Source: Mucilaginibacter robiniae
Lineage (GTDB): Bacteria > Bacteroidota > Bacteroidia > Sphingobacteriales > Sphingobacteriaceae
DNA length: 64,000 nt
Assembly: GCF_012849215.1 (NCBI RefSeq)
Contig: NZ_CP051682.1
Coordinates: 806,001 to 870,000, forward strand
Reading direction: 5' to 3'
In this document: one piece after another, positions 1 through 8,709 of the stretch
Layout of the letters: each line of letters opens with the position of its first letter
Numbering within the stretch: position 1 is the stretch's first letter
The notes under the pieces: generated by a model
Database searches by the model: none
What the model was told of the DNA's origin: nothing
Seen by the model: the letters and a program-made list of their open reading frames with translations, nothing else
Made by a program: the position numbers and the translations under genes

Positions 1-1142
1 ATCAGGATAGGACAATTAACCTGGCTAATAAAATTTTGCGGATCATAATAGTCCCAAATATCAAAAAAACGTTTCGGTGTAAAACCACGATGCTGTTTTA
101 GATAATCCTGAAAATGGTTCATGGGCCATGTGGTGGTAGGGAATGAGGTACCGATAGCATAAGCATCATGTATGTCGGCATATAATGGCAATTCGACCGT
201 ACAAGCCGTTACCCGTTTATCTAATGCAGCTACTATAATGGCCAGCGTAGCCCCCTGACTTCCTCCATAGGCACATACCCGGCTGGTGTTCAAATTCAAA
301 TCGGCATGCGACAGGATAAAATCCAGTCCACGCAAACAGTCCATATACACGCCATGATAAATGTAACTTTCCCGGCTTTCAATACCTGTTACATTATAAC
401 GATCGGTTGCTGGAGCCACCATATCACGGCTCATACCATTACCGCGCACATCTAATGCAAACACGGCAAAATCCGGCTTATCAATTTCAGGTTTCATGGC
501 TACATTGTAGCCAGGCAACTTATAAATCACTGGCCAATTTTTGCCTTGTGTGGGCACTGTAAGCCATCCACGTATTTTTACATTATTCCAAGAACGCATT
601 TCTACTTTATACACCTTTACATCGCGGGTAGATTGCTGCGTATCTTCTGTTACATGATAATCCGGATTGATTTTAGCTAATTGCTCTTTTGATTTACTCC
701 AAAACTGGTTAAAATCAGTCGGCTTGTGCAACTCAGTGGTTATTTTTTCCGGACTAATCGCTACTACTCTTCTTATCGTATCATCATAATCGGTTAAGTT
801 CAACCTAAAGTTTACGCGATAAATACCTGCACTTTGGTGCGGAATATGAACGCTATAGGTGTGTGAACCCTTTTTACTTAAGCTGATATTGGTGGTACTG
901 GTCCAAACCTTTTTCCAATCGTCTGTAAGCAGCTCAGTTGTTAAGGCACCATCCTGGCGAGTTTTATAAGTGCTTTTTACCGCCAGCTTGTAGGTAATGC
1001 TACTATTATCATCAAACACTGCATTTTTGTGGCCTGGTTTGGGAGTAATAAACATTTCTTCATCGCTACTATCCTGTGCGTAAGCTAAGCCTATGCTACT
1101 TACCAGAAACAGGTTAATCAATATCGTTTTAATTTTAAGCAT
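1..1142 (-). CDS. Acetylxylan esterase (AXE1 family), 3' end cut by window edge
   Basis: Partial gene: about 380 codons are present and the reading frame runs off the left edge without a stop. It starts MLKIKTILINLFLVSSIG and has a secretion signal ending near AYAQ. Residues from about 25 to 120 look like an immunoglobulin-like N-terminal domain. The rest is the alpha/beta hydrolase of the AXE1/cephalosporin-C deacetylase family, with PGYNV, FALDVRGNG and the nucleophile elbow CAYGGSQG. The family removes O-acetyl groups from xylan or other acetylated sugars, here probably in the periplasm. The gene starts 29 bp after the outer-membrane barrel gene that precedes it on the same strand, so it is probably in one operon with it. 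The catalytic Asp and His lie beyond the window, so activity cannot be confirmed. Confidence 0.8.
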   Translation of the reverse strand, partial: MLKIKTILINLFLVSSIGLAYAQDSSDEEMFITPKPGHKNAVFDDNSSITYKLAVKSTYKTRQDGALTTELLTDDWKKVWTSTTNISLSKKGSHTYSVHIPHQSAGIYRVNFRLNLTDYDDTIRRVVAISPEKITTELHKPTDFNQFWSKSKEQLAKINPDYHVTEDTQQSTRDVKVYKVEMRSWNNVKIRGWLTVPTQGKNWPVIYKLPGYNVAMKPEIDKPDFAVFALDVRGNGMSRDMVAPATDRYNVTGIESRESYIYHGVYMDCLRGLDFILSHADLNLNTSRVCAYGGSQGATLAIIVAALDKRVTACTVELPLYADIHDAYAIGTSFPTTTWPMNHFQDYLKQHRGFTPKRFFDIWDYYDPQNFISQVNCPIL

Positions 1143-1171
1143 GTTGATGTGACTGCTGCAAAAGCCTAATT

Positions 1172-2005
1172 TTAATATTTGAAAATTACTGACAAGGCTC
1201 CACCATATCCTACAGGAGCATTACGCCCAATAATGTTGTAAAAACCGCCAGCAAAAACCGAAAGCTTGTTGGTAAACTTGTAACCGTAGTTAATAGAACC
1301 CTTGATGTAGTACCCATCATAAACCAAGTTGGGGTTAACTGAAATTAAATCACGGTTGCTACTGAAGGAATAAATACCTGACACATCTAAGCTTAATTGA
1401 TTTTTTTTGCGTGCATCTAATGCAGAACCTATACTAGCCAGAAATATGCCTTGGTTAGGTCCTTTAGCATCCAGATAGCGCCTAAAACCGCCTTCCAGGT
1501 TGAAGTAAGATGGGCCGGCCAGTACACCACAATACATCAGCTTAATATCGCCTCCTAATACGCCATAACCTAGAGTATTGTTGGTTTTAGCTACGGTGTA
1601 TAAGGGAATAATGCCCGTACCTTGTACAGATAAAAATCTTTTATAACTAAACTGAGCCAAGTTGTAACTCAAGCCTATTGATAAGTCACCTAAGCCCGAT
1701 GGGGTAGATTGCTTTTCGCCAGCATAAGTACTATGTTGTACTGATATGGGTAAGCTCACGTATAAATCAGTACGGCGGCCTAAGCCAATGCCTCCGTACA
1801 ATCCTAATGATACAGCTGTAAAATTGGTACCTGATGGAGCTATTATTTTGTTACCCTGCTTATCCCAATAGTTTTTGGAAGAATAAAGCATGAACGATGG
1901 GGTGAACACATGCCGGTATTTACCAATAGGCCAGCCAGCATACACCTCTGTAGGTATATAAAGCAGTAATAAGGCAACAACAAACAGGTAAAGTCTCTTC
2001 ATCAA
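1172..2005 (-). CDS. Outer-membrane beta-barrel protein, unknown function
   Basis: A 277-residue secreted protein. Two adjacent Met codons open it, followed by a hydrophobic signal peptide ending at VYAG. The mature part is rich in alternating aromatic, Gly and polar residues and closes with the aromatic terminus VIFKY, typical of barrels inserted by the Bam machinery. Repeated strands such as LYGGIGLGRRTDLYVSLPIS and YGYKFTNKLSVFAGGFYNI resemble transporter-like barrels related to the phenol-degradation MetA family. It sits between the acyltransferase (23 bp before) and the acetylxylan esterase (29 bp after). A porin for small acetylated saccharides would fit, but that is a guess. Confidence 0.6.
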   Translation of the reverse strand: MMKRLYLFVVALLLLYIPTEVYAGWPIGKYRHVFTPSFMLYSSKNYWDKQGNKIIAPSGTNFTAVSLGLYGGIGLGRRTDLYVSLPISVQHSTYAGEKQSTPSGLGDLSIGLSYNLAQFSYKRFLSVQGTGIIPLYTVAKTNNTLGYGVLGGDIKLMYCGVLAGPSYFNLEGGFRRYLDAKGPNQGIFLASIGSALDARKKNQLSLDVSGIYSFSSNRDLISVNPNLVYDGYYIKGSINYGYKFTNKLSVFAGGFYNIIGRNAPVGYGGALSVIFKY

Positions 2006-2028
2006 TATACAGGTTGTAAAAACAGCTA

Positions 2029-3264
2029 TCAGCTTTTAATTAGTTGTGAATCGTTCTGCGGGTTTCTTTTTGGATTTTTAATCAGGAAGTCTGACTGGCG
2101 GATATAATGGTTAAGCGGCTCTTCTATAGTTTTAAATAACAATATGGAAATAGCATTTAGCAGAATGAATAGATAAACCACATTTAACCAATCATACTCT
2201 AGCGGTGAATGCCAGTCAACGCCTACTTTATCGTAGTAATCAAAAATTCGGTCATTCAACCAGTTGATGCCATCGCGCAAATAATTGTAAATATATCCCA
2301 GATGGATGAGGTAAAAGATGTAAGAGCTTTTACCTAATAACTCTACAAATGGTTTAGCCAGCACTTTCTTAAAAATGGTATTTTCTGTAACTAGTCCGTA
2401 AAAGAACAAGGCAATACAAACGGCTAATAAATAATTGTTGGTGATGATACCCCAAGGATTATGCAATCCGGCCATCCACCCTTTTGGAATCGCCAATTTC
2501 GACATGATAAACACACAAACCATCATCAGCAAAAAACCGATATAAGTATATTTCAGCTTGTTGTTGCGTACAGTACCTTTTTTGAGCAGAATTAAAGCCA
2601 ATTGGATGCCTACAAAAAACTCAAAACAACGCCCCAAAAAGGTGTAAATCATCATGAAGGTAAAACTGCCGAAAAAGCCATACCAGTTTACATTCCTGAA
2701 AACCAATACCAACAGCATACCTATGGCAGTAATAGCTACGGGTTGCAAGAAAAGCTTGCCGTATCTTTTAGCCAGTAGGAAAGCAAAAGGAGCCGAAAAA
2801 TAAAAGCATTCTTCTACCGTAAGCGACCAGCCTTGAGCTATGCCGGTGTCCCACAAATTCTGAAAAAAGCCGCGAACAAAAGTTACGTGCATCAGCAGCA
2901 AACCTATGGGCGACGGATAATCTTTAGTAATGCGCGTATCGTGTGTAAAATAGTAATATACAAACGCGCCTATGGTAAGCAGAAAATACATAGGATAAAT
3001 ACGGGCTACCCTATTTTTCAAATATTGCTTAAACCAATCTTTCGTGAGGTGAAAATTATTGTAATACCTATAGGCAATTAAAAACCCGGAGAGCACAAAA
3101 AAGATAGTAACCCCCATATGAAACTCTTGTAGAAACCGTTGCACAGCGTGAGGAAAATTACCATCGAACACGTATTCATAATGAGATATGAATACCAGGT
3201 AAGCGGCCAAAGCCCGCACACCCGTTAAAGCCGGAATGTAATTGAGTAAAGGTTTATTTGACAC
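2029..3264 (-). CDS. Acyltransferase-3 family membrane protein
   Basis: A 411-residue integral membrane protein with about ten hydrophobic segments. The N-terminus IPALTGVRALAAYLVFISHY carries the conserved R and the catalytic-type His of the acyltransferase-3 (OafA/NodX-like) family. It is followed by FFVLSGFLIAYRYY and the R-x-x-R-I-Y-P block (KNRVARIYPMY). The family moves acetyl or other acyl groups across the inner membrane onto sugars of surface polysaccharides. It is the first gene of a tight minus-strand set with a barrel and an acetylxylan esterase. The substrate cannot be read from the sequence. Confidence 0.85.
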   Translation of the reverse strand: MSNKPLLNYIPALTGVRALAAYLVFISHYEYVFDGNFPHAVQRFLQEFHMGVTIFFVLSGFLIAYRYYNNFHLTKDWFKQYLKNRVARIYPMYFLLTIGAFVYYYFTHDTRITKDYPSPIGLLLMHVTFVRGFFQNLWDTGIAQGWSLTVEECFYFSAPFAFLLAKRYGKLFLQPVAITAIGMLLVLVFRNVNWYGFFGSFTFMMIYTFLGRCFEFFVGIQLALILLKKGTVRNNKLKYTYIGFLLMMVCVFIMSKLAIPKGWMAGLHNPWGIITNNYLLAVCIALFFYGLVTENTIFKKVLAKPFVELLGKSSYIFYLIHLGYIYNYLRDGINWLNDRIFDYYDKVGVDWHSPLEYDWLNVVYLFILLNAISILLFKTIEEPLNHYIRQSDFLIKNPKRNPQNDSQLIKS

Positions 3265-3384
3265 AATAGTTAAATTAAGCTCAAACTTAATTACCTATTG
3301 ATTACAAAACAAATACCAATTCACAAATTTTTACATTTTAAGCTATAAAACTACACAGCTCAGCGTAAAATATGCATCAAAGTT

Positions 3385-4338
3385 TTACACTAAAGCAGAA
3401 CCTTGCACTACACCTCTGCTTTCGATTTTTTGATCAATATAGTATTGGATTTCCGATTTTTTAAGCCCCCAATTGGGAGCAATCAGTAATTCCCAATCGG
3501 AGATGCCGAACAAACGTTGTATTACCACATCAGGTCGAACTAAAGGTAATAATTCGCACAGGAAGTTGGCGTATTCATCCAGTGTAAACAGTTTGAAGGG
3601 ATTACGCTTGTATTTAACACCCATTACTGAACCTTCTACAATATGCAGATGATGGAACTTGACAAATTTAATTTGCGTATGGCGGTTAATTTCATCGGCA
3701 TAGCGTAGCATCATTTCCTGGGTTTCCCATGGAAAGCCAAAGATGGTATGCACGCAAACGTCAAGCTTGCTGTTTTCAGTAAGCTTTAACGCATTCAATA
3801 AATCATCATGAGTACAGCCACGGTTTATTTGGGCCAGGGTATCGTTGTAGATAGATTCCATCCCCATCTCTAAATCCACATCAAAGCGGTCGGTATAGCT
3901 TTCTAGTAAAGCTATTTTTTCAGCATCAATACAATCAGGCCGGGTACCTACCGATAGGCCCACCACATCTTGCGGACTAACGCTTAACGCCTCATCATAC
4001 AACATTTTTAAATAATGTGCCGGCGCGTAGGTATTGGTATTGGGTTGAAAATAAATAATAAATTTATCGGCCTTGTTGCCTTTACGTGCCCGTTCCATTC
4101 CCTGTATTACCTGCTCACGTAATGATGGATTTTGGCGAGAAACTGAAGGTGTAAATGAATCTACATTGCAATAGGTACAACCGCCGTAACCTTTTGAGCC
4201 ATCACGGTTAGGGCAGGTAAAACCACCATCCACAATTACTTTAAATACCCGTTGTCCGTTATACTTTTTACGCAGCCACGGCCCGTAATTATTATAACCT
4301 TTATATCCCTGATTAACTGTAGCTTCTGTTACTTGCAT
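3385..4338 (-). CDS. TIGR01212-family radical SAM protein (YhcC-like)
   Basis: A radical SAM protein of 317 residues from the chosen start. The cluster-binding region reads CPNRDGSKGYGGCTYC, which gives the Cys pattern of the TIGR01212/YhcC family. YGPWLRKKYNGQRVFKV and the later VCVHTIFGFPWET, HLHIVEGS and LLPLVRP blocks are also typical. The biochemical role of the family is unsettled. A longer frame starting at 4356 exists, but a TATCTTTG promoter box lies at 4346-4353 inside it, so the Met at 4338 (MQVTEAT) is the likelier start. The message would then have almost no leader. Confidence 0.85.
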   Translation of the reverse strand: MQVTEATVNQGYKGYNNYGPWLRKKYNGQRVFKVIVDGGFTCPNRDGSKGYGGCTYCNVDSFTPSVSRQNPSLREQVIQGMERARKGNKADKFIIYFQPNTNTYAPAHYLKMLYDEALSVSPQDVVGLSVGTRPDCIDAEKIALLESYTDRFDVDLEMGMESIYNDTLAQINRGCTHDDLLNALKLTENSKLDVCVHTIFGFPWETQEMMLRYADEINRHTQIKFVKFHHLHIVEGSVMGVKYKRNPFKLFTLDEYANFLCELLPLVRPDVVIQRLFGISDWELLIAPNWGLKKSEIQYYIDQKIESRGVVQGSALV

Positions 4339-4345
4339 GCAAATG

Positions 4346-4353
4346 CAAAGATA
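4346..4353 (-). promoter_or_regulatory. Candidate -7 promoter box TATCTTTG for the radical SAM gene
   Basis: The minus strand reads TATCTTTG, an exact match to the Bacteroidota -7 element TAnnTTTG, ending 7 nt before the ATG at 4338. No TTG was found at the usual 19-20 nt upstream, so the -33 element is weak. Confidence 0.5.
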
Positions 4354-4416
4354 CAAATTAATTAAAGCAGTACAGAAGTGCCAATGTTCAGAACAAAGTA
4401 AAGTTAGCCACTAATC

Positions 4417-4457
4417 AAAACGGCCGGCTTCACATCATCTGTAAAACCGACCGTTTT
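4417..4457 (-). terminator. Probable terminator of the aldo/keto reductase gene
   Basis: AAAACGGCCGG at 4417-4427 pairs with CCGACCGTTTT at 4447-4457, with one mismatch. The hairpin lies just past the stop at 4463. The T runs at both flanks are short, so it may act in both directions. Confidence 0.5.
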
Positions 4458-4462
4458 TGAAA

Positions 4463-5482
4463 TTATCGTTTTTCTACCCTGTCGTAAAAACCACCAAATG
4501 AATTCATCTTCACGCCATCTTCCTTAAAGAAATCTCCGGGAAAGCCCAACGAAATGCTACTTACTTCATCCAGCTTTTGCAGCTGTTCAGCATTTAAGGT
4601 TACGTCAAGTGCTTTCAAATTTTCCTGCAACTGTTCTACCTTGGTAGCACCTGCTATCGGAATGCAGGAAAAACCTTGCTGCATGGTCCAGGCCAGGGCT
4701 ACGTGAGCAGGTTGTACCCCCAGTTCATCAGCAATAGCTATTACCTGTTTGGTTATACGCTGGCTACTCTCATTTAAGCGGTTACTTTCTGCTTTAATGC
4801 GTCCTTGTTCGCCGCGTAAGTATTTACCAGTTAAAGCACCACCCGCCAAAGGAGCCCATGGTGTTACGGTCATGCCAAAATGTTTGGCCATCGGGATCAA
4901 CTCACGTTCGGGAGTACGCTGTATTAAACTATATTCTACCTGTAAAGCAATAAATTGGCTCCATCCCATTAGCTCGGCTAAGGTATTCCCTTTAGCTACC
5001 ACCCAAGCCGGTGTATCACTAATGGCTGCATAATTTACTTTCCCTTGCCTGATCAAATCATCTAAGCCACGCAACACTTCATCAATTGGGGTGATGTTAT
5101 CCCAAATGTGCAAGTATAGCACATCAATAAAGTCGGTTTTAAGACGTTTTAAGCTTTCTTCTACACTACGCATCATGTTTTTGCGGTTGTTACCTGATGC
5201 ATTAGGATTGGTTGTATTATCTTTTAACGTGTATTTAGTAGCTAGTACAAAGTAATCACGATCACGCTGAGCTAAGTACTCGCCAATTATCTTTTCGCTG
5301 GTACCTAGCTTATAGACGTTAGCGGTATCCAAAAAGTTGCCACCTGCTTCAGCAAAGGCATCCATAATGGCAAAGCTGGTTTCTTTATCGGCTCCCCAGC
5401 CTGCTTCAGTGCCAAAGCCCATTGTACCCAAACATAGCTGAGATACTTTCAGACCTGAACGGCCTAATAATTTGTAGTTCAT
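4463..5482 (-). CDS. Aldo/keto reductase
   Basis: A 339-residue cytoplasmic NADPH-dependent oxidoreductase. It has the family tetrad: Asp and Tyr in FLDTANVYKLG, Lys in VLATKYTL and His in VLYLHIWD. The cofactor-binding C-terminal part contains CIPIAGATKVEQLQENLKAL. It resembles the YajO/Tas-like branch that acts on sugar or small carbonyl compounds, but the substrate cannot be set from sequence. It is a single gene with its own downstream hairpin and lies convergent to nothing. A second aldo/keto reductase at 58881-59876 belongs to a different subgroup. Confidence 0.88.
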   Translation of the reverse strand: MNYKLLGRSGLKVSQLCLGTMGFGTEAGWGADKETSFAIMDAFAEAGGNFLDTANVYKLGTSEKIIGEYLAQRDRDYFVLATKYTLKDNTTNPNASGNNRKNMMRSVEESLKRLKTDFIDVLYLHIWDNITPIDEVLRGLDDLIRQGKVNYAAISDTPAWVVAKGNTLAELMGWSQFIALQVEYSLIQRTPERELIPMAKHFGMTVTPWAPLAGGALTGKYLRGEQGRIKAESNRLNESSQRITKQVIAIADELGVQPAHVALAWTMQQGFSCIPIAGATKVEQLQENLKALDVTLNAEQLQKLDEVSSISLGFPGDFFKEDGVKMNSFGGFYDRVEKR

Positions 5483-5617
5483 AAGATTGATAAGATATTA
5501 CCTTCAATATAACAGTATCCCTGCTATTAAGTTCTGCAAACCCTACCTTACTACTCGTAACAATGCAACTTTTAAGCACAGAAAGCATTTCTTATTCGGT
5601 AAAAACAATCATAAAAA

Positions 5618-5644
5618 AAGCATGATGCTTAGGGCATCATGCTT
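5618..5644 (-). terminator. Intrinsic terminator of the acyl-ACP desaturase gene
   Basis: A perfect 11-bp stem, AAGCATGATGC at 5618-5628 with GCATCATGCTT at 5634-5644, has a 5-nt loop. On the minus strand it is followed by a run of seven T. It lies 30 bp past the desaturase stop. Confidence 0.85.
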
Positions 5645-5673
5645 AAATATCTTTAAAATAATCAGCTAAAAGC

Positions 5674-6654
5674 TTATCCGTGTATCCAAGAAAACTTGTA
5701 CTCCAACATCGGGTTTTTCATACGTTCTGCAATACGCAGTAAACGATCAGGCAAGTTCATCAGAAAATCACGGGCCTTTTCACCGGCTTCGTTCAATTCA
5801 GTACGGCTTTCAATTTGCCACTCGTCTAACAAAACTTTCATAATATCTACGTAATCTGTAGCGGTATAAACACCCAGGCGTTGCGCAGCATCCGTAAAGT
5901 GACCAAACGTCTGTCCTATCTTTATTCCAATTTCACGTAAAAAGTGTGCTGGCATTACGATTTTCTTACGCATCATATCTTCAAAAGCCAGCATGGCTTC
6001 ATTAGCATCTACCTCGAAAATTTTACTGATAAAATGTTTGTAAGCTTTAGCATGACGTGCTTCATCAGATGCAATTACGCCACACATTTTTGAAAGGAGC
6101 GTATCACCATCCTTTTTAGCCAATGATGCTACCCTACGGTGAGAAATGTTGGTAGCCATTTCTTGAAATGAAGTGTAAATGAAGTTACGATATGGATCAG
6201 CACCAGTACCAATGTCAAAACCATCAGCAATTAGGTACTGCGTAGAAACTTCCATAGCACGCATGTTAACACGACCTGATAAATACAGATACTTATTCAG
6301 CAAATCACCATGTCGGTTCTCTTCAGCCGTCCAATGGCGGTTCCAGGTCATCCAGCCGCTATGCTGATCTTTATCTACTCCCTCTACCATGCTCAGCCAT
6401 GACTCGTAAGTAGGTAATGCTTCTTCAGTAATAGTATCACCTATCAGCACAGCTACCAAATCATAAGATAAGCCTTTGGCACTTTCCTGCAATTCTCTAA
6501 TTTCCTGAAAGAAAGTATCACGTGTAGAATCAGGCAGCAAATCTGATGGTTGCCAAATTTGCTCGATGGGCTTTAAAAAATCATGCATTTTTTCAAGCAT
6601 GTATTTTTCAATATGCTTCATCACTTCACGTCTCTTGTCTTCAAAAAATTTCAT
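5674..6654 (-). CDS. Acyl-ACP desaturase (stearoyl-ACP desaturase family)
   Basis: A 326-residue soluble di-iron enzyme that puts a cis double bond into acyl chains on acyl carrier protein. Both iron-binding E-x-x-H motifs are present: EENRHG in TAEENRHGDLLNKYLYLSG and DEARH in ASDEARHAKAYKHF. Length and the closing region fit the fatty_acid_desaturase_2 family. Such enzymes tune membrane fluidity and are common in Bacteroidota. The gene is monocistronic, with a strong terminator just downstream and a possible -7 box (TAGCTTTG, minus strand, 6671-6678) 16 bp before the ATG. Confidence 0.92.
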   Translation of the reverse strand: MKFFEDKRREVMKHIEKYMLEKMHDFLKPIEQIWQPSDLLPDSTRDTFFQEIRELQESAKGLSYDLVAVLIGDTITEEALPTYESWLSMVEGVDKDQHSGWMTWNRHWTAEENRHGDLLNKYLYLSGRVNMRAMEVSTQYLIADGFDIGTGADPYRNFIYTSFQEMATNISHRRVASLAKKDGDTLLSKMCGVIASDEARHAKAYKHFISKIFEVDANEAMLAFEDMMRKKIVMPAHFLREIGIKIGQTFGHFTDAAQRLGVYTATDYVDIMKVLLDEWQIESRTELNEAGEKARDFLMNLPDRLLRIAERMKNPMLEYKFSWIHG

Positions 6655-7341
6655 AGTCGTACTTAGTAAGCAAAGCTACACATTTCTGCTGGCTTATATG
6701 CTATTTGTTATTAGTTTTAATAACACATTCTGTGCCATGTTTCATGCACCAGGATGTTTTTTGGCACCAAATTATAGTTAACTTTTACAGCAACAGTAGT
6801 TTAACAGCGTTTATGACTGGAATTTTTTTCTACACTATAGGGGAATTGCAGCCCCACTTACAGACCTCCGCTAACTTCACTAAACATCTCCTATCAATTA
6901 GTGAAAATGTGAGTAAAAATGATTACTGCAATTTATGCTGCCAGATTATACTTAACAGAGATCTAGAATTTGTATAAAATAGATTATCAAAAATTATTTT
7001 AAAATGCGGCTTCTTTAAGTAGTAGGAAATTTGCCCCAGTAACTTACTTTTTAACTATAGTATTAAACCATCCCCTTTGTTTAATGCCCAATAGCATAGC
7101 CATTATTTATTAAAAATGAGTTCCGCTTGAATAAGCTCAAATAGCTAAACAGGTTTATTGGTTTGCTTTTTGCACAACCAAATGCAACTATTGAGAAGAA
7201 TACCAAAGTAACTTTATGATTTAACATACCGTAAAAGTTTACTTTGATATTCATATTTATCAAGTAAATTATTTGTGTAAAAGTTAATCTCGCACATTAC
7301 CTGAGTTAACTTGAGCCTGTGAATATTACCTAATTAATTCA
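6655..7341. other. AT-rich intergenic region between divergent genes
   Basis: This region separates the desaturase (minus) from the sensor kinase (plus). A TAGCTTTG box on the minus strand at 6671-6678 may start the desaturase message. A 60-codon minus-strand frame at 7081-7263 has a short hydrophobic run ending in FGC, which looks slightly like a lipobox. It has no recognizable family, so I do not call it a gene. No RNA gene or repeat was seen. Confidence 0.5.
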
Positions 7342-8691
7342 ATGATTACCCAAATAGACAAACAAGAGTATCAAAAAGAAATTCAAAAAAGAGCATGGTA
7401 CGAAACCAACATTATTATTTGGAGCATAATATGTTTGTTTCCGTTACTCATCATCGTTGATTTTGTTTACGAAAACCAGAACTGGCTTCAGTTTGCCTTT
7501 GTGCGCATTATTGCCACCATGCTAATTTATGGTGCTTACAAATACTTTGAACAACACAAGGTTCATTACCGTATCCTGCTGCATATTGCTTTTACCATGC
7601 TATCGCTGGTTATGGCTATCTTCTGCAACGTGGTTGATATTAAGTATCTTACTAATTACTATTTGGTCTATTCGGCGCTTGTACTATTATTTAACCTACA
7701 GGTATTTTGGGAACCAGTTAACTCTATCGTTCAGTCGATAGTGTCTATTGTGTTACTGGCTATCTTTTTTAACTTGTTAAGCAACTATAATCTTGATTTG
7801 GTTCTATCTAATGGTGGTCAATACTTTTTTATCATTGCCCTGATTGCCTGTCTTATCCCAATAGCACGCTACAAAGTTATTCAGCGTGATGTTAAGTCGC
7901 AGTTGCTGATTGAAAAATCAAACGAGCAGTTAAAAGCGCAAAACCGCGATATTGTTGAAAAGAACAGCATCATTGACTTGCAGTATGAAAAGCTGCGCCG
8001 GTTGGATGAACAAAAAAACAGCTTCATTAATATTGCCGGCCATGATTTAAAGAACCTGATTGGTTCTATTGTGATGAGCAATGACTTGATTAAGGAAGAA
8101 GACTACCGCCTGAGTGCCGATCAGAAAGAGTTCACCAACTACATATCGGAATCTGCCGAAAAAATGCAGTATCTGCTGAAAACGCTGATGGATGTAAAAG
8201 AACTGGAATCACCAGAGCTTAAGTTCAACATGGAAACTTTTGATGCTAATACCATAGTAAGACAAGTTTTCAAAGGGTTAATTGATACTGCCCAGATGAA
8301 AAATGTGCATTTGGTGGATAACATACTGAAGCTGCCGTTGAATGTACGCTTGGATAAAGTATTTACCGGTCAGGTATTTCAAAACGTGTTATCCAACGCC
8401 GTTAAGTTTTCACAAACTAATAATGATATACGCGTAGTAACCAGCTTACAAAAGCAAAAATTTGTGTTTGAAGTAGTTGATGAAGGTATTGCAATAGGCC
8501 TACAGGAGCTGGACATTATGTTTAACCGACTGAAAACTTTGAACGATGCTTCAGGCACGGTTACGGAAAGCCGCTTGGGTTTAGGACTTTCAATTGCTAA
8601 ACTAATGACACAAGAAATGGGCGGTGAACTTACTTACCGCAGTGATGAAAACGGAAACTATTTCAAAGTTGAATTTTACGCTACTAATTAA
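7342..8691 (+). CDS. Membrane sensor histidine kinase
   Basis: A 449-residue protein. Residues about 25-190 hold five or six membrane segments with little extracellular loop. A coiled-coil linker (LKAQNRDIVEKNSIIDLQYE) follows, then a HisKA domain with the phospho-acceptor His in INIAGHDLKNLIG near residue 234. The C-terminal ATPase domain has the N box FQNVLSNAVKFS and the G2 box SRLGLGLSIAK. The G1 box reads VVDEGIAIG where DxGxGI is expected, so the second Gly is Ala. No response regulator is encoded next to it. It ends 18 bp before the BcsB-like gene on the same strand, so it probably controls or is co-transcribed with the polysaccharide genes that follow. Confidence 0.85.
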   Translation: MITQIDKQEYQKEIQKRAWYETNIIIWSIICLFPLLIIVDFVYENQNWLQFAFVRIIATMLIYGAYKYFEQHKVHYRILLHIAFTMLSLVMAIFCNVVDIKYLTNYYLVYSALVLLFNLQVFWEPVNSIVQSIVSIVLLAIFFNLLSNYNLDLVLSNGGQYFFIIALIACLIPIARYKVIQRDVKSQLLIEKSNEQLKAQNRDIVEKNSIIDLQYEKLRRLDEQKNSFINIAGHDLKNLIGSIVMSNDLIKEEDYRLSADQKEFTNYISESAEKMQYLLKTLMDVKELESPELKFNMETFDANTIVRQVFKGLIDTAQMKNVHLVDNILKLPLNVRLDKVFTGQVFQNVLSNAVKFSQTNNDIRVVTSLQKQKFVFEVVDEGIAIGLQELDIMFNRLKTLNDASGTVTESRLGLGLSIAKLMTQEMGGELTYRSDENGNYFKVEFYATN

Positions 8692-8709
8692 TATAACTGC
8701 TGTTTTACA

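Noticed and set aside
4338..4356. Upstream start for the radical SAM gene (MYLCICMQ)
   Set aside because: A TATCTTTG promoter box lies inside the added codons, so the Met at 4338 is preferred.
7081..7263. 60-codon minus-strand frame with a lipobox-like FGC
   Set aside because: Short, AT-rich, no recognized family and no promoter; kept only as a note in the intergenic entry.
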